Assembly: GCF_964340395.1 (NCBI RefSeq)
Contig: NC_135553.1
Location: 26,539,449 to 26,603,448, forward strand
Length of the DNA: 64,000 nucleotides
From: Glandiceps talaboti
Lineage: Eukaryota; Hemichordata; Enteropneusta; Spengelidae
Reading direction: 5' to 3'
Positions 1-13,237 of this stretch are shown here, piece by piece (within the stretch, counting starts at the first letter, position 1; each line of letters opens with the position of its first letter). The notes under the pieces are model-generated. The model made no database searches. It saw nothing but the letters and a program-made list of their open reading frames with translations, and was not told the DNA's origin. A program made the translations under genes and the position numbers.

Positions 1-1
1 T

Positions 2-670
2 GAGGTGTCATATCGCATCGGTGAAAAGGGTGCAGTTAAAGTACTATATGTTGAAGACAAGGACGACACTTTGAATAGCTTGGACCAGTCAATAACAGAA
101 GTGAAGAGTACCTTCAACCCAGAAGCTGACTCCTTCAGACCAATTGATGCGCTGTCATCATCCCTGAGCAGTATGAGTCTCTCGCCAACCTCTCCTGTCC
201 CACCTGGATTCAAATCACCTTCACCTACTACCAGCATGTTTGGAAAAGTTAGTCCAAACGTTGACAAGACCCATCCTGTCACCTTTGACGCAGCCACCTT
301 TGCGCAAACCAAGTTTGGTTCTACTAAGATGAAAACTGCCTCTAAGAAGATCAACCTGCAGCGACTGTCACCAACAGAATTTACAAACTACATGAAACAG
401 CGTTCAGCATTAAATGGTATGTATGCTCAGAGACCGCGATCTCTGTCCCCAAATGCTAAAGAGTTTGTGTATCCTCAGCCAAAATTGGATAACGTTGGTG
501 TTTGGGGTGGAGATGGGCTCTCTCTGCAGCCAACCAACTTAGGTTATGACATTCTGCCAAATGCTAACAACAACAATGATGCTGCCAAAGCATTATTTGA
601 AGGCTTAAATTTCAACGTGCCATACACTGGCCAATACAATAACCAACAGTCTTTGGTTGTAGCAAACTGA
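2..670 (+). CDS. TOB1/TOB2-like: Tob (BTG/Tob family) C-terminal part, 5' end outside window
   Basis: Tob proteins repress proliferation and promote mRNA deadenylation: the N-terminal BTG domain binds the CNOT7/8 (Caf1) deadenylase, and PAM2 motifs in the tail bind the MLLE domain of cytoplasmic poly(A)-binding protein. The frame is open from base 2 and ends at TGA 668-670, with no ATG before it, so the start lies upstream. The fragment opens with the end of the BTG domain (VSYRIGEKGAVKVLYVED). Two PAM2 motifs follow: STFNPEADSFRP at 107-142 and SLSPNAKEFVYP at 440-475. Between them are an SP-rich linker and the Tob hallmark ATFAQTKFGSTKMK. The end, GLNFNV plus an NNQQ...VAN tail, is typical of vertebrate TOB1/TOB2. 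The frame is intact. I cannot tell whether base 5 starts an exon (AG at 3-4) or lies inside one. Family is certain; I do not distinguish TOB1 from TOB2, since invertebrates usually have a single Tob. Confidence 0.93.
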   Translation, partial: EVSYRIGEKGAVKVLYVEDKDDTLNSLDQSITEVKSTFNPEADSFRPIDALSSSLSSMSLSPTSPVPPGFKSPSPTTSMFGKVSPNVDKTHPVTFDAATFAQTKFGSTKMKTASKKINLQRLSPTEFTNYMKQRSALNGMYAQRPRSLSPNAKEFVYPQPKLDNVGVWGGDGLSLQPTNLGYDILPNANNNNDAAKALFEGLNFNVPYTGQYNNQQSLVVAN

Positions 671-1340
671 CTTGATAGAAATTTACAAGAGAGTACTTAA
701 TTACATATGTGATATGGAAGACTGAATTGACGACTCAGTTCACAATGCATGACAGGTGAGCACAAAGTTCACTGTGGATTGAAGATAAGATTACATTGAC
801 ATGTACAAGAACAGTTGCAAAAGATGTTTTTTGGAGTTTTGATAATCATTCTGATACTGCCCAAGGGTACTATTCAATTGATTTATATTCTTTAACAGTA
901 AACCTTTTGCGGGTATAAGTTTCCTATTTTCCAAGATGAGATATTTAATGAATTTCTTGTTAGCTTTAATACAGTACAAATTTTATCTTTGAGAGTATAT
1001 ATTGGTATTCTTTCTGTACTTGGGTATTAAAAAAGCATTTTATCTTTTCTACTCAACAGTGGCAATTCTATACTAAGAATAGATTGCTGTGCAAGCTTTT
1101 ACTTTTGTAAGAAAAATGCAAAAAAAAATATATATCTATATTATTAAGCCTAGACCTGTGGACATCCATCCTAGTGATATTTCCCAGAGAATATTAAAAA
1201 AAAACAACAGATATCTTGTATTTTGTGTGATACTTCCAGAGTTTGCCATCATTCATCAAGATTTGACAGATATATACATAATCTGAAATATTTAATTTTT
1301 TTCTACAGATTGTGCAATAAAAAGTAACATTGACGAAAAT
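671..1340 (+). other. Probable Tob 3'UTR with poly(A) signal
   Basis: AT-rich sequence directly after the Tob stop codon with no plausible coding frame. AATAAA at 1316-1321 is the first good polyadenylation signal downstream of the stop, so a 3'UTR of about 0.65-0.7 kb is inferred. The exact cleavage site is not determinable. Later signals could be used, as Tob mRNAs often have long UTRs. Confidence 0.5.
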
Positions 1341-2771
1341 ACTATTTTAAGTTTTCCCAGTTTAGGTGGTGCATTGGTAATGTTTATATTGTTCCATATT
1401 TTTAAGTTTGTATTAAAAAAAAATTTCAAAAAATGTCTCTGTTGCCTCTCTTGTTATTTCATAAAATTCAAAAAGGGAGATCAGTATAAACAAATCATTT
1501 TTGTGATGCTAAAAAAATGTATAAATATGGCATTTATTGACCAACACATATAGATTTGTTCATTTCTATTTAAACTCCCTTTGTGGGTTTTCTGTTAAGT
1601 GTGATTGGTGTGATTCCCTATAGTATAGATTACAAAATAGAGTTTAATAATTCAGTTGGAAGATTGTGTAAGCCACTACACTATGAAGTAGAACACCGGT
1701 GAAGCGTATCTAGAACTGTCTAGCAGGGAACTGTAAATGACTTGCATCACCTACAGTTACAAAATACTTTATAGACAGACAAGAGCCTGAAGGCATCTTA
1801 CAAATCTTAATTTCCCCTGTGAATGAACTTAATGTTGTAAATTAGTTACAGCTAATTCAAAAGATAGGGTGTCTGAATAGACTTTATTAAATCTGATTGA
1901 AAAGATCACAAGTCAAGCCTGACATTTTGACACAATTATTGATTGTACTGTCAAAAAAAAAGGCAACAGAAATTGGATGTCAGCCATATTGTCTGTTTTC
2001 AAGTTGACATTATGAACTAACCAAGATTTGTGACAGTTGTAGTACACCACAAGATGTAGTGTAATTTAAGTGGAATGTCACATGTAAAGCTTTAATTGAT
2101 ATCCATGTACTTGACATATTTTGGACTGATTAACATAGGAACAGTAAAGTGTAGTGGCTACTGCTGGGAGGTGAAGCAAGGCATGCCTTCATCAACTGGA
2201 ATAAGTGTATCTGTGATGTCAGAGACGTAAACATGTCATGCAACTCAATGAGTTACTGACGTCAACGTAGCTAGTTAAGCCATACTATTATTGGAACACT
2301 TCAATTCAATCGCCATAGATATGATTAAGTATTGTGAAATGATGCCATTCAATGCAATAGTTCTTTCAGTCCAGTTAAATTGAACCTGCAGATGCTATTA
2401 CAATACAACTTACCAAGAAAAGCAATACAACAAAGCCAATAATGAACAATATTAGAATTTCTATTTGACCCCAGAGGCGTGTTTGTGACATGCATATAAA
2501 TTTTGTCATGTATTATATTGAACTTGACTAATTGGAATTGTGTCGTACCAAATCCCAATACACTAGTTCTGTTTGTGTTTTCATATATGCACTGTGCTGT
2601 AACGCTGTAGCACATTTTCCATATTGATCTGTCGTGTACATTTACACCAGATATTCTGTGATGATTATGAAGGTGGGGGAGTTGTTATAATGTGAGGTGT
2701 TTGTTTACATAATATTGTAATATGTGTATGCCTGTGTATATGTATGTGTTTGTGTGCTTTATCTAGTATTG

Positions 2772-2805
<34 letters not shown>

Positions 2806-5800
2806 TAGCGTTTAGTATTTGCCATCATGGTATATTTCAGTACAGTTTAAATAATTCAATTCTAGTATTTCTACCATTAAGTCTGCTCAGAATCGCAGCC
2901 ATATTTACATATATTAATCAGATGAAAGTAATGATAACTTATACAATCAATGAGAATCTCTGTTTCATTAAACATGTAAGACAAGGTCTTATTCTAAATC
3001 ATTTCAACTTGACTTTGTAAGGCCTTCATCTAATATAAGAATTTCCGTTTCATTTCCTCAGTACAAGATAAACATTGCACTGTGACCTTACAAATATCTA
3101 CATCACCTGAAAATTAAATTTCAAATTTCAATAATCTACAGTCTGTACTTGTACATAGCAATCTAAATAGAGATATGGGCTCATGTCTTCCCAATAGAAC
3201 TGATGTCTCAAATATTTTAGTATTTCAATTTGAATTTACATATTAGTTTGCTAAATGAAAATACATGTAAAAGATAAGTGAAACCCAATAGGTAATGCAG
3301 GGTGATTCAGTGTATTTCCTGCTGCTGGTACCTAGTAAAACATCACTAAATATTCTTACTTGATGTTTACATTCTACCAGATCTGAGCACTTGATGAGAT
3401 TAATAACACTTTATTAACTAAATACTTGTAAAAATCCAACCATTTGATTATTTATTTTGGATTTTTAGGAATGTTTTTCCTACAAAATGTATGTGATGGC
3501 TTTGCTATCGTAGCTTCAAGAAAAGTTGGAATATTTTTAAAACTCCACTTTCTCTCGGAGTCCATTCCATCATTGAGTACTGAGAAAAACTAATTTGCCA
3601 CCTCAATGTAAAGTAAAAGTGGACCTAACTGTAACACACACACTTGGCACAATGTTTGGGACATGACCTTTTCTCTTCTCCCCATTTGGTTTATTTACTG
3701 CAAGGTGACCCTGAATCTTACATATGCTGAGATTGTGCAATCTGCCTGCACTGAGTGTAGACATGTAGATTCTTGCTCAGCTGATGACATTGGCTATGTG
3801 CCCAGGCCATTGGATGGACAGAGCGCTAGAGCTCTAAAGTCTAGGGAAGTCAATACATATTATAATACAATAAGAAACACAGTACTGGTAGGCCAAACCA
3901 TTATTTTAGTTACCATTGTAATTCTTGCCCTATCACAATCCATTTATCTGATGACATATCTATTTTGAAGGGCTAAACTGATGAGAGCTTTGAAACAAAC
4001 AAGTATAAATCTGTCAGGAACATAGTACACATCAATTCATTGTCATAATAAGTAGATTTGGACAAGAGCACAAAAATGCATATCATTGCAGATAGCCAGT
4101 TTTTCAGAAGTGGTAAAAAAACAAGTCCAGCTGTGTCACTCTGACATATTGAAGGGCTTTGGTGGGCAAAGTTTGGTTGATAGTGTGTTTATGTATGGAA
4201 AAAGCCATTGTACAACTTAAATTATTCATGTAGACTTGTCATGTCTGATTATTCACTTGTAGGACTGAAAAACACAAGCTTTAAAATGCGTCACTGTGAC
4301 CTGAAAACTATACGAAACCTCTACTGGCAATAAAAGTACATGTCTGTGCATACATATGGGAAAATCCCTGAGGGTTAATAGCATAAAGATTGGAGATTGA
4401 CAGCACAGTCAAAGTCAATATTTCATAGTACACATAGAATCATGTAGTTAGGGCTTTTTGAATGGTATTGAAATTGTTATGGTATGAGTGTTATTAAATA
4501 CACAAGCTGTTGAGGTGGTATTGGCTGAGAGTGTTATATCAAGTGTTAAGATTACATTGTATGATGTTAGAGTCTATGTTGTGATTTGTGGTAGTGTTGA
4601 CCTACTATTTGTGTATTCTACTAACAAATAACACTTCATGTTTAGTTTAACTATACAGCCATTCCTACTAATATGTTTCATAATTCACTGAAAATAATAA
4701 CTATTTTACCTTCAACAATATACTGAGTAATTTCTAGACATGGAAATATAGCAATTCTCTTTTCAAATTGCTATGATGTACTCTGATCTCATGTAACCTA
4801 AATCAGTTTACTCATTCCCAGTTTTGAACAGAATATTAATAATGTGCCATAAAAACATATTGGAAATTTGTTTTCACTGTAGTTGTTTCAAACACAAAAC
4901 ATGCAGTGCTGGGTTGTGATAAAATACTTCAGCGCTGGTGGTTGACGTGGAAAGATCTCAAAAACAAATTTACCTTGTCTGGCTGAGAATACAAACATCT
5001 GTTTGTACTTCAGCACCATTTGAGTTTCTGCTTAGATGTTCAAATTTTATCTGTCAGGGGAAAATTAGAGTGGTTTGTCATTAAATGATGAAGAATATAT
5101 GAAGAGATAATGCTACTTCAGCATCCTATTGCTGTGGGAATATTTTCACCCTGTCATATGTAGCTTGATAGTGGGTTATTTTGAAGACTGACATTCAGAG
5201 CTGTGCATACAAACTAGTCGTGACGTGTCAGGTATAGCCGTCTTCTATCTGATAAGATGTACATGAAGGTAATTTGCCTCTAGGCCCAGTGAGTCGCATT
5301 GCCCAACTGAAAACGGACAAACAGATACACTTTATTGTAGCCTTTCAGTATGTTATTTAGTAATCCACACAAACATGACAAACCACATCATTTCAGTCAA
5401 AAAAGAAACATATGCCCCCCAAAATTGACGTTAACTACTTTGCCAAAATGCATATTTTTTGGAATGTATATTTTTATTGTATTTGTAAGCCTTTTGGTAA
5501 AAATAGAGAAAAAGGCCAGAAATGTTAACATCAACTACTTTGCTAAAATGTAGATATTTTCAGTGATTACGTGTATGGTGTGGTAGTATTTCTTCAACGT
5601 GTGCGCAATTGTACAGCTGATAGTATTATCAAGTTTACATCAAGTAATTACATTGTGTCACATGACAGCCACTTCAATATCTGTTTATTGTGGGTCACAC
5701 CTGAATGTGTCGACAGTGATGTTTGTGCCACAAGGTAAAAAGAAAACCCCCCAAAATATGAAGGTTTTTATATTTCCTGTGTATATCTACTTGAGGTTTT

Positions 5801-8040
5801 CAAGTTACCAAAATCAATCACTGGTCAGGACTTCAAGCTCAAGTATTTTGAAGTAACAGACTGCAATTATAAAGGAATTCTACGTGGAAATTGTACATCT
5901 TGTCTTCAGTATTTAGACTTTATACTTGGGGTAGTATTTAAACTTATAAGTTCACATAGGAAATACAGAACACTAGCTTGAATGTTATAAGTTAACCTTA
6001 GGCTCATAAATTCAATCACCGACCATGACTTCAAGCTGGGCATTTGAAGTAACAGACTGCAATGTAAAGAAAAAACTACTCTGACGTTGATGTGGATGTC
6101 ACTGTAAGCGCCATGCTTATTCTTCACTATGATGGTTCAACGTCTAACTATCTGGTGAAATAGCATTCTGACATTTACAAATTACCTTTGAAGAAATATC
6201 ATTACCCTGCAGATTCCACTTGCTTTAGGAGACCATAGTAGCTTATAGATTGGCCAGTGTTTGAATATTTTGTTGTATTTGAAGTAAATTTTGTTGCTAT
6301 ACTATTTTCTCAAATGAAAGAGGTCTGCTTTTGAATACATAGGTCTGCCAGGTTGTCTGATCACCATATTTGATAAAATATGTAATGGTACAAACATTGC
6401 ATGGTTTGTATTTATATTGTGTATATCAATATCAGTACAATATTTCCCTAATGGGCTATATTAATATTAATATTCTAATTATTCTAATTGTTATCTTACT
6501 AATCTAAATAATTCAATAATGACAGTTTATTGAAGTATACTTGGAATGGGAGAGAGTACTACAGTCAATGATGCAAATCAGATTTACTAGGGGGTTTTAT
6601 GCTATTCCTAGCCTAACCATAACTCCCTAGCTTGAATATAATATGTATCTATATTGTACATACAGAAATCAATCTGCTGTGTTTGTAGCCTTTATTTTAT
6701 TTCAATCATGGAGATTTGAAAATTACTACATTTTGCAAAATGACAATTCGACTTCTGGATTTTCCTCAAAGATTTTTTTAATCATGTTGAAATGAAATGG
6801 ATCTTTTGTGATCACTAATTTTCACATAGAGATTTCAGACTGATATATATATATATATAGGGTAGGTGTACATGAATATTCAACTTTTTATGCATAGTAC
6901 ACTAGTACAATGAATAATCATTTTTCTTCACTCAATCACTCCTGAAACATGCAATTAGAAGTCTTCACATTTGAAATGACAGTGATTAAGTATTATTGCA
7001 GTCAGAGAGAGTAAATCACATTCAAACTGCATACATCATCAAATACAAATCACAAGTGTATATCTACTGCTTCATTGCATGTCATTCTACTGGGTAACAC
7101 ACAATGATGTAGAAATGGTCAAAATCTGTAGAGTACATTAAATTACCAGTGTATAATATGTGAAGATGTTCACAGCTGTATACTGAGCAGAGGAAAGAAA
7201 CGCCCACCTCTGTTCACAAGTGGGTGTCTAGTCCTTGGGTTGTGATCAACATAGCTGTCAATGTAATGTATTTCACTGCCAACTCACTCATGACAAATCA
7301 GCCAAGCATACAATTGCTGTTGGTGTTTCATAAAAAAGAAAACCTCACTAGCACAAATTACAGTCGCTGTATGATGCATGTTATTTAGTGGTCACTTCAA
7401 ATTCAGTCCACGCTACAATGTCATTAGTTAAGTTTTCTGCACATCAGGAGGTTGCTAAAAAAACTGATGGAATTTTCAGTTTCATTCTTACATTTTATAT
7501 AAATGTTACTTTGGAAGGTTATGTATTTCTCGGAGCTTTAAATCAATATTTTTTATCTGTGAAGTGCTAAATCATGTTATTGTATTTGTTATTTATCATG
7601 CATTGGATTTAGTCATTTCATATCTATTTTTGTATTCATCTTTGTACGCTAAAATGTTAAATATAGTTGGGTATTGTTTTTTGTTGCCATGGTAATGCTT
7701 GGTGGAAAAGTCTATTCCCAACAAATTATGTACTTTACAGAATAATGCAGTTTTGAAATCCAGACATGATGTAATGCAATTATTAACATTACCATGGTAA
7801 CAGTTTCAGGCCGAGTTTAATACAAAAATATGTTTATAATAATATTGGTAACAGCTGTTTCTAAGATTTGAACATACTGAATAGGTATAAAATCAGCTGA
7901 TAACAATGTTGGATAAAATATCAAAACACCAAATTCTTCAAAGAAAAACAAGGTCAAAGTACGATACCCAGTCTAGCTGATGACACTTTTAAGAATTATA
8001 AACAGAGTGAAATGGTCAAATGTCGATTTTGATTTGCATG
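1341..8040. other. AT-rich intergenic stretch, no gene seen
   Basis: I see no supportable gene here; short ORFs such as 3663-3968 show no recognisable domain. It holds a (TG)n microsatellite at 2774-2804, a short (TA)n near 6843-6858, and a diverged direct repeat of about 60 bp (5811-5870 and 6006-6066, sharing a GAAGTAACAGACTGCAAT core) about 195 bp apart. Long T and A runs are common. Part of the start may still be Tob 3'UTR. Confidence 0.6.
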
Positions 8041-8064
8041 AATTACTGTGTAACCACAGGGAAA

Positions 8065-8291
8065 AGGATGAGTAATCAATTTTGTTCTCAAAATTTTCGG
8101 GATTTCTAATATTATTTTCTGTATATTTCAAATAAAGTTTTAAATATTGGTTCCTTGCACTGTTGTTTAGAAAATAGGGGGGGGGGGGGTGAGAGGAAAC
8201 AATAATTAAAATCTTATTTGAAATGTAGAGAAAATAATATTAGAAATCCTAAAAATCCTGAGAACAAAATTGATTATTTGTCACTTTATCC
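8065..8291. repeat. Imperfect hairpin (MITE-like) with a 13-G loop
   Basis: The left arm (8065-8140) and right arm (8207-8291) are reverse complements with few mismatches; both contain the core AATCAATTTTGTTCTCA or its complement and a shared ATTTCTAATATTATTTTCT. The roughly 65-bp loop carries 13 consecutive G at 8177-8189. No coding potential. The likely origin is a palindromic miniature transposon. I could not fix target duplications. Confidence 0.7.
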
Positions 8292-8299
8292 TATGGTGT

Positions 8300-8828
8300 A
8301 AACCATACATCAGATACACAACCCATACACAGAAACATAGATACACAATCCATACATAGCTACATAGATACACAGCCCATACACAGCTACATCAGCTACA
8401 CAGCCCATACACAGCTACATCAGCTACATAGCTACACAGCTACATAGATACACAGCCCATACACAGCTACATAGCTACACAGCTACATAGATACACAACC
8501 CATACACAGAAACATAGATACACAATCCATACACAGGTACATCAGCTACATAGCTACACAGCTACATAGATACACAACCCATACACAGAAACATAGATAC
8601 ACAATCCATACACAGGTACATCAGCTACATAGCTACACAGCTACATAGATACACAATCCATACACAGCTACATCAGCTACATAGATACACAGCTACATAG
8701 ATACACAACCCATACACAGCTACACAGCCCATACACAGCTACACAGCTACACAACCCATACACAACCCAATCACAGCTACATCAGCTACATAGATACACA
8801 GCTACATAGATACATAGTTGATACATCA
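8300..8828. repeat. Degenerate ACA/CATACACAGCTACAT minisatellite
   Basis: Irregularly alternating modules such as CAGCTACATAGATACACA and CCCATACACAG repeat across about 500 bp. Blocks of modules recur in the same order (for example around 8480-8560 and 8560-8640), showing block duplication. It starts immediately after the 8.07-8.29 kb hairpin. No coding role seen. Confidence 0.85.
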
Positions 8829-9149
8829 GCTTAATAATAGATATAATAGTAAAAAAAACACGATTTCAGAGAATTCTAACATCAACATTAATTAGTAATC
8901 AATTTAAACTGAGGCGATAAGATTAAATAGTTTGTCATTACTTATAATGAGACCTAAATTGGTAAATTGCTTTTTATCCCCATTCTATGTCGATATGAAC
9001 ATTTTCTACTCAGCTTTATAGCTGCCATATTACTTAATGTGGTTTATCAACATACAGATATTTAAAAATCTTATTAAAACCATTGATGTTGCAAATTGTC
9101 AATATTTTTTGTTCATTTTTATCCCTTGAAAATATGCGCCAAACCAGTT

Positions 9150-11998
9150 ACTACTAGTTGTTGGTGGTCCTACAGATAGTTGGTGGTACTCCTAGTTGTC
9201 AGTGGTACTACTAGTTGGTGGTAGTACTAGTTGGTGGTACTCCTAGTTGTCAGTGGTACTACTAGTTGGTGGTAGTACTAGTTGGTGGTACTACTAGTTG
9301 TCAGTGGTACTACTAGTTGTCAGTGGTACTACTAGTTGGTGGTACTCCTAGTTGTCAGTGGTACTACTAGTTGGTGGTACTCCTAGTTGTCAGTGGTACT
9401 ACTAGTTGTCAGTGGTACTACTAGTTGTCAGTGGTACTACTAGTTGTCAGTGGTACTACTAGTTGGTGGTAGTACTAGTTGTCAGTGGTACTACTAGTTG
9501 TCAGTGGTACTACTAGTTGTCAGTGGTACTACTAGTTGTCAGTGGTACTACTAGTTGGTGGTACTCCTAGTTGTCAGTGGTACTACTAGTTGTCAGTGGT
9601 ACTACTAGTTGGTGGTACTACTAGTTGTCAGTGGTACTACTAGTTGTCAGTGGTACTACTAGTTGTCAGTGGTACTACTAGTTGGTGGTACTCCTAGTTG
9701 TCAGTGGTACTACTAGTTGTCAGTGGTACTACTAGTTGGTGGTACTACTAGTTGTCAGTGGTACTACTAGTTGGTGGTACTACTAGTTGTCAGTGGTACT
9801 ACTAGTTGTCAGTGGTACTCCTAGTTGTCAGTGGTACTACTAGTTGTCAGTGGTACTACTAGTTGGTGGTACTCCTAGTTGTCAGTGGTACTACTAGTTG
9901 TCAGTGGTACTACTAGTTGTCAGTGGTACTACTAGTTGGTGGTACTCCTAGTTGTCAGTGGTACTACTAGTTGGTGGTAGTACTAGTTGTCAGTGGTACT
10001 ACTAGTTGTCAGTGGTACTACTAGTTGGTGGTACTACTAGTTGTCAGTGGTACTACTAGTTGGTGGTACTCCTAGTTGTCAGTGGTACTACTAGTTGGTG
10101 GTACTACTAGTTGGTGGTACTACTAGTTGTCAGTGGTACTACTAGTTGGTGGTACTCCTAGTTGTCAGTGGTACTACTAGTTGGTGGTAGTACTAGTTGT
10201 CAGTGGTACTCCTAGTTGTCAGTGGTACTCCTAGTTGGTGGTACTACTAGTTGTCAGTGGTACTACTAGTTGGTGGTACTACTAGTTGTCAGTGGTACTA
10301 CTAGTTGGTGGTACTCCTAGTTGTCAGTGGTACTACTAGTTGGTGGTAGTACTAGTTGTCAGTGGTACTCCTAGTTGTCAGTGGTACTCCTAGTTGGTGG
10401 TACTACTAGTTGTCAGTGGTACTACTAGTTGGTGGTAGTACTAGTTGTCAGTGGTACTACTAGTTGGTGGTACTCCTAGTTGTCAGTGGTACTACTAGTT
10501 GGTGGTACTCCTAGTTGTCAGTGGTACTCCTAGTTGTCAGTGGTACTCCTAGTTGGTGGTACTACTAGTTGTCAGTGGTACTACTAGTTGGTGGTAGTAC
10601 TAGTTGTCAGTGGTACTACTAGTTGGTGGTAGTACTAGTTGTCAGTGGTACTACTAGTTGGTGGTACTACTAGTTGTCAGTGGTACTACTAGTTGGTGGT
10701 ACTACTAGTTGTCAGTGGTACTACTAGTTGGTGGTAGTACTAGTTGTCAGTGGTACTACTAGTTGGTGGTAGTACTAGTTGTCAGTGGTACTACTAGTTG
10801 GTGGTACTACTAGTTGTCAGTGGTACTACTAGTTGGTGGTACTCCTAGTTGTCAGTGGTAGTACTAGTTGTTGGTGGTACTACTAGCCATCAGTGGTACT
10901 ACTATTTGTTGTTGGTACTACCAGTTGGTGGTACTACTAGTTGGTGGCACTAGTTATTGGTGGTACTACTAGGTGTTGGTGGTACTACTAGTTATTGGTG
11001 GTACTATTAGGTGTTGGTGGTACTACTAGTCATCGGTGGTACTACTAGTCATTGGTGGTACTACTAGGTGTTGGTGGTACTACTAGTTATTGGTGGTACT
11101 ACTAGTCATTGGTGGTACTACTAGTCATTGGTGGTACTACTAGTCATTGGTGGTACTACTAGTCATTGGTGGTACTACTAGGTGTTGGTGGTACTACTAG
11201 TCATCGGTGGTACTACTAGTCATCGGTGGTACTACTAGTCATCGGTGGTACTACTAGTCATTGGTGGTACTACTAGTCATTGGTGGTACTACTAGTCATC
11301 GGTGGTACTACTAGTCATCGGTGGTACTACTAGTCATTGGTGGTACTACTAGTCATTGGTGGTACTACTAGGTGTTGGTGGTACTACTAGTCATCGGTGG
11401 TACTACTAGTCATTGGTGGTACTACTAGTCATTGGTGGTACTACTAGTCATCGGTGGTACTACTAGTCATTGGTGGTACTACTAGTCATCGGTGGTACTA
11501 CTAGTCATTGGTGGTACTACTAGTCATTGGTGGTACTACTAGTCATTGGTGGTACTACTAGTCATCGGTGGTACTACTAGTCATTGGTGGTACTACTATT
11601 TATCGGTGGTACTACTAGTCATCGGTGGTACTACTAGTCATCGGTGGTACTACTAGTCATCGGTGGTACTACTAGTCATCGGTGGTACTACTAGTCATCG
11701 GTGGTACTACTAGTCATCGGTGGTACTACTAGTCATCGGTGGTACTACTAGTCATCGGTGGTACTACTAGTCATCGGTGGTACTACTAGTCATCGGTGGT
11801 ACTACTAGTCATCGGTGGTACTACTAGTCATCGGTGGTACTACTAGTCATTGGTGGTACTACTAGTCATTGGTGGTACTACTAGTCATCGGTGGTACTAC
11901 TAGTCATCGGTGGTACTACTAGTCATCGGTGGTACTACTAGTCATTGGTGGTACTACTAGTCATTGGTGGTACTACTAGTCATTGGTGGTACTACTAA
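9150..11998. repeat. 2.85-kb minisatellite with 16/19-bp units
   Basis: All units share GGTACTACTAGT. Up to about 10870, 19-bp units ending TGTCAGT alternate irregularly with 16-bp units ending TGGT (the 19-mer carries three extra bases). From about 11030 to 11998 the array is almost only 19-bp units ending CATTGGT or CATCGGT. A 150-bp mixed zone with GTGTTGGT and TATTGGT variants joins the two halves. Nearly every unit contains the palindrome ACTAGT. No long ORF spans the array. Confidence 0.97.
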
Positions 11999-13237
11999 TG
12001 GTACCTTTTACATCCTTGTCAAACATTCTAAAAAAAAAAAATCGACCTACCTACCCAATGTGATGGATTAGGTTGCCTGTTGAACAGCTTTTTTATTTTT
12101 TCTGGCCTTACAAACATCTTACATGTTTATTAATATTTTATAATTTATTGAGTAACCAACAAGGACTTGGCATATGTTGTAACATGTCAATTTTTCAAGT
12201 AGGAAGCTATGATAAAATTGTTTTATAAATTAAAATCCAAAATAAATAACCAATCCTGATGAGTGTGGCCACTTTAAAGTGTTCTATAAATTATGAAAAC
12301 AACATTATCTTTGATGAGGATATTTTGAATCACTGTAGAATGAAAATAGAATTAATTGGTTCACTTTGTAACTTTTACACAGGCACATTCACCATGTACA
12401 TTTTCAATTTATAGCACTCTGAAAACATTTGACCTGCAATTTGTGACCTTATTCATCAACTGTTGTCAAACGTGACAGCTTACAACAATGAATTCACAAG
12501 TTTGTTTTCTGTCATGCTGTGTAAACGTCAACTAACTGCTTTCTAATAACCTTTAGACAACAAATTGTTCATATATGCTACATGGCTATGTATTGACAGG
12601 CAGTTCTCTCTATTTTTGCATGCTGGAAGTGCTGTAATTCAATCCATCACCTATTAAAATTCATAAACCTACAAAATTATGTTAAATAGTTTTTAAAAAA
12701 TCCACTCATTCTAAAGAAATCCCAATATATTCAACAATGTTGAATTTCGCTAAGAGAATGCAGGGCCTTTGTGACAAGTGGAGATATTTTATCATTTCAA
12801 CAAAGAGAAATTCAAACTCTCTCTGCATAAAACTAAACTTGAATGATACAATGTGAAAGCTTACTATTGTAAAGTAAATTGACCATGGCAGACACTGTTT
12901 GATGTTTATTTGTAGCAGCATTGAAAATTTGAACACTTAATATAGGCAGCTATATGTAAACGGTGTGACTGAATGGTTTTGTTCCAAATTGGTCAAACTT
13001 CCCTAAAATTGATAGTATTTCAAATGTTGTGCTGGATTGTATATGCAAATAAAAACATAGATAACTTTTTTTCTCTCACTGTACAGCGTCAATCACGTAA
13101 ACTGATGTTGAAGGTTATACACATTATTTGAATTTCACACACAATCAATTTTCATGTTATTGCAGTGTTGCACAATATTTCATATTTACCACTGTTTACA
13201 CAACCATTCTGTTTGCTTTATACTAGATATCATACTC
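11999..13237. other. AT-rich intergenic stretch, nothing recognised
   Basis: I see no gene, RNA or repeat that I can support. A poly(A) run of 12 at about 12032 is the only simple-sequence feature. Confidence 0.6.

Noticed and set aside
3663-3968. 101-codon ORF with a hydrophobic C-terminus
   Set aside because: No recognisable domain, no splice signals that extend it, and composition like the surroundings; could be chance in AT-rich DNA.
9150-11998. CRISPR-like array
   Set aside because: Units follow each other directly with no unique spacers, units are 16/19 bp, and the genome is eukaryotic.
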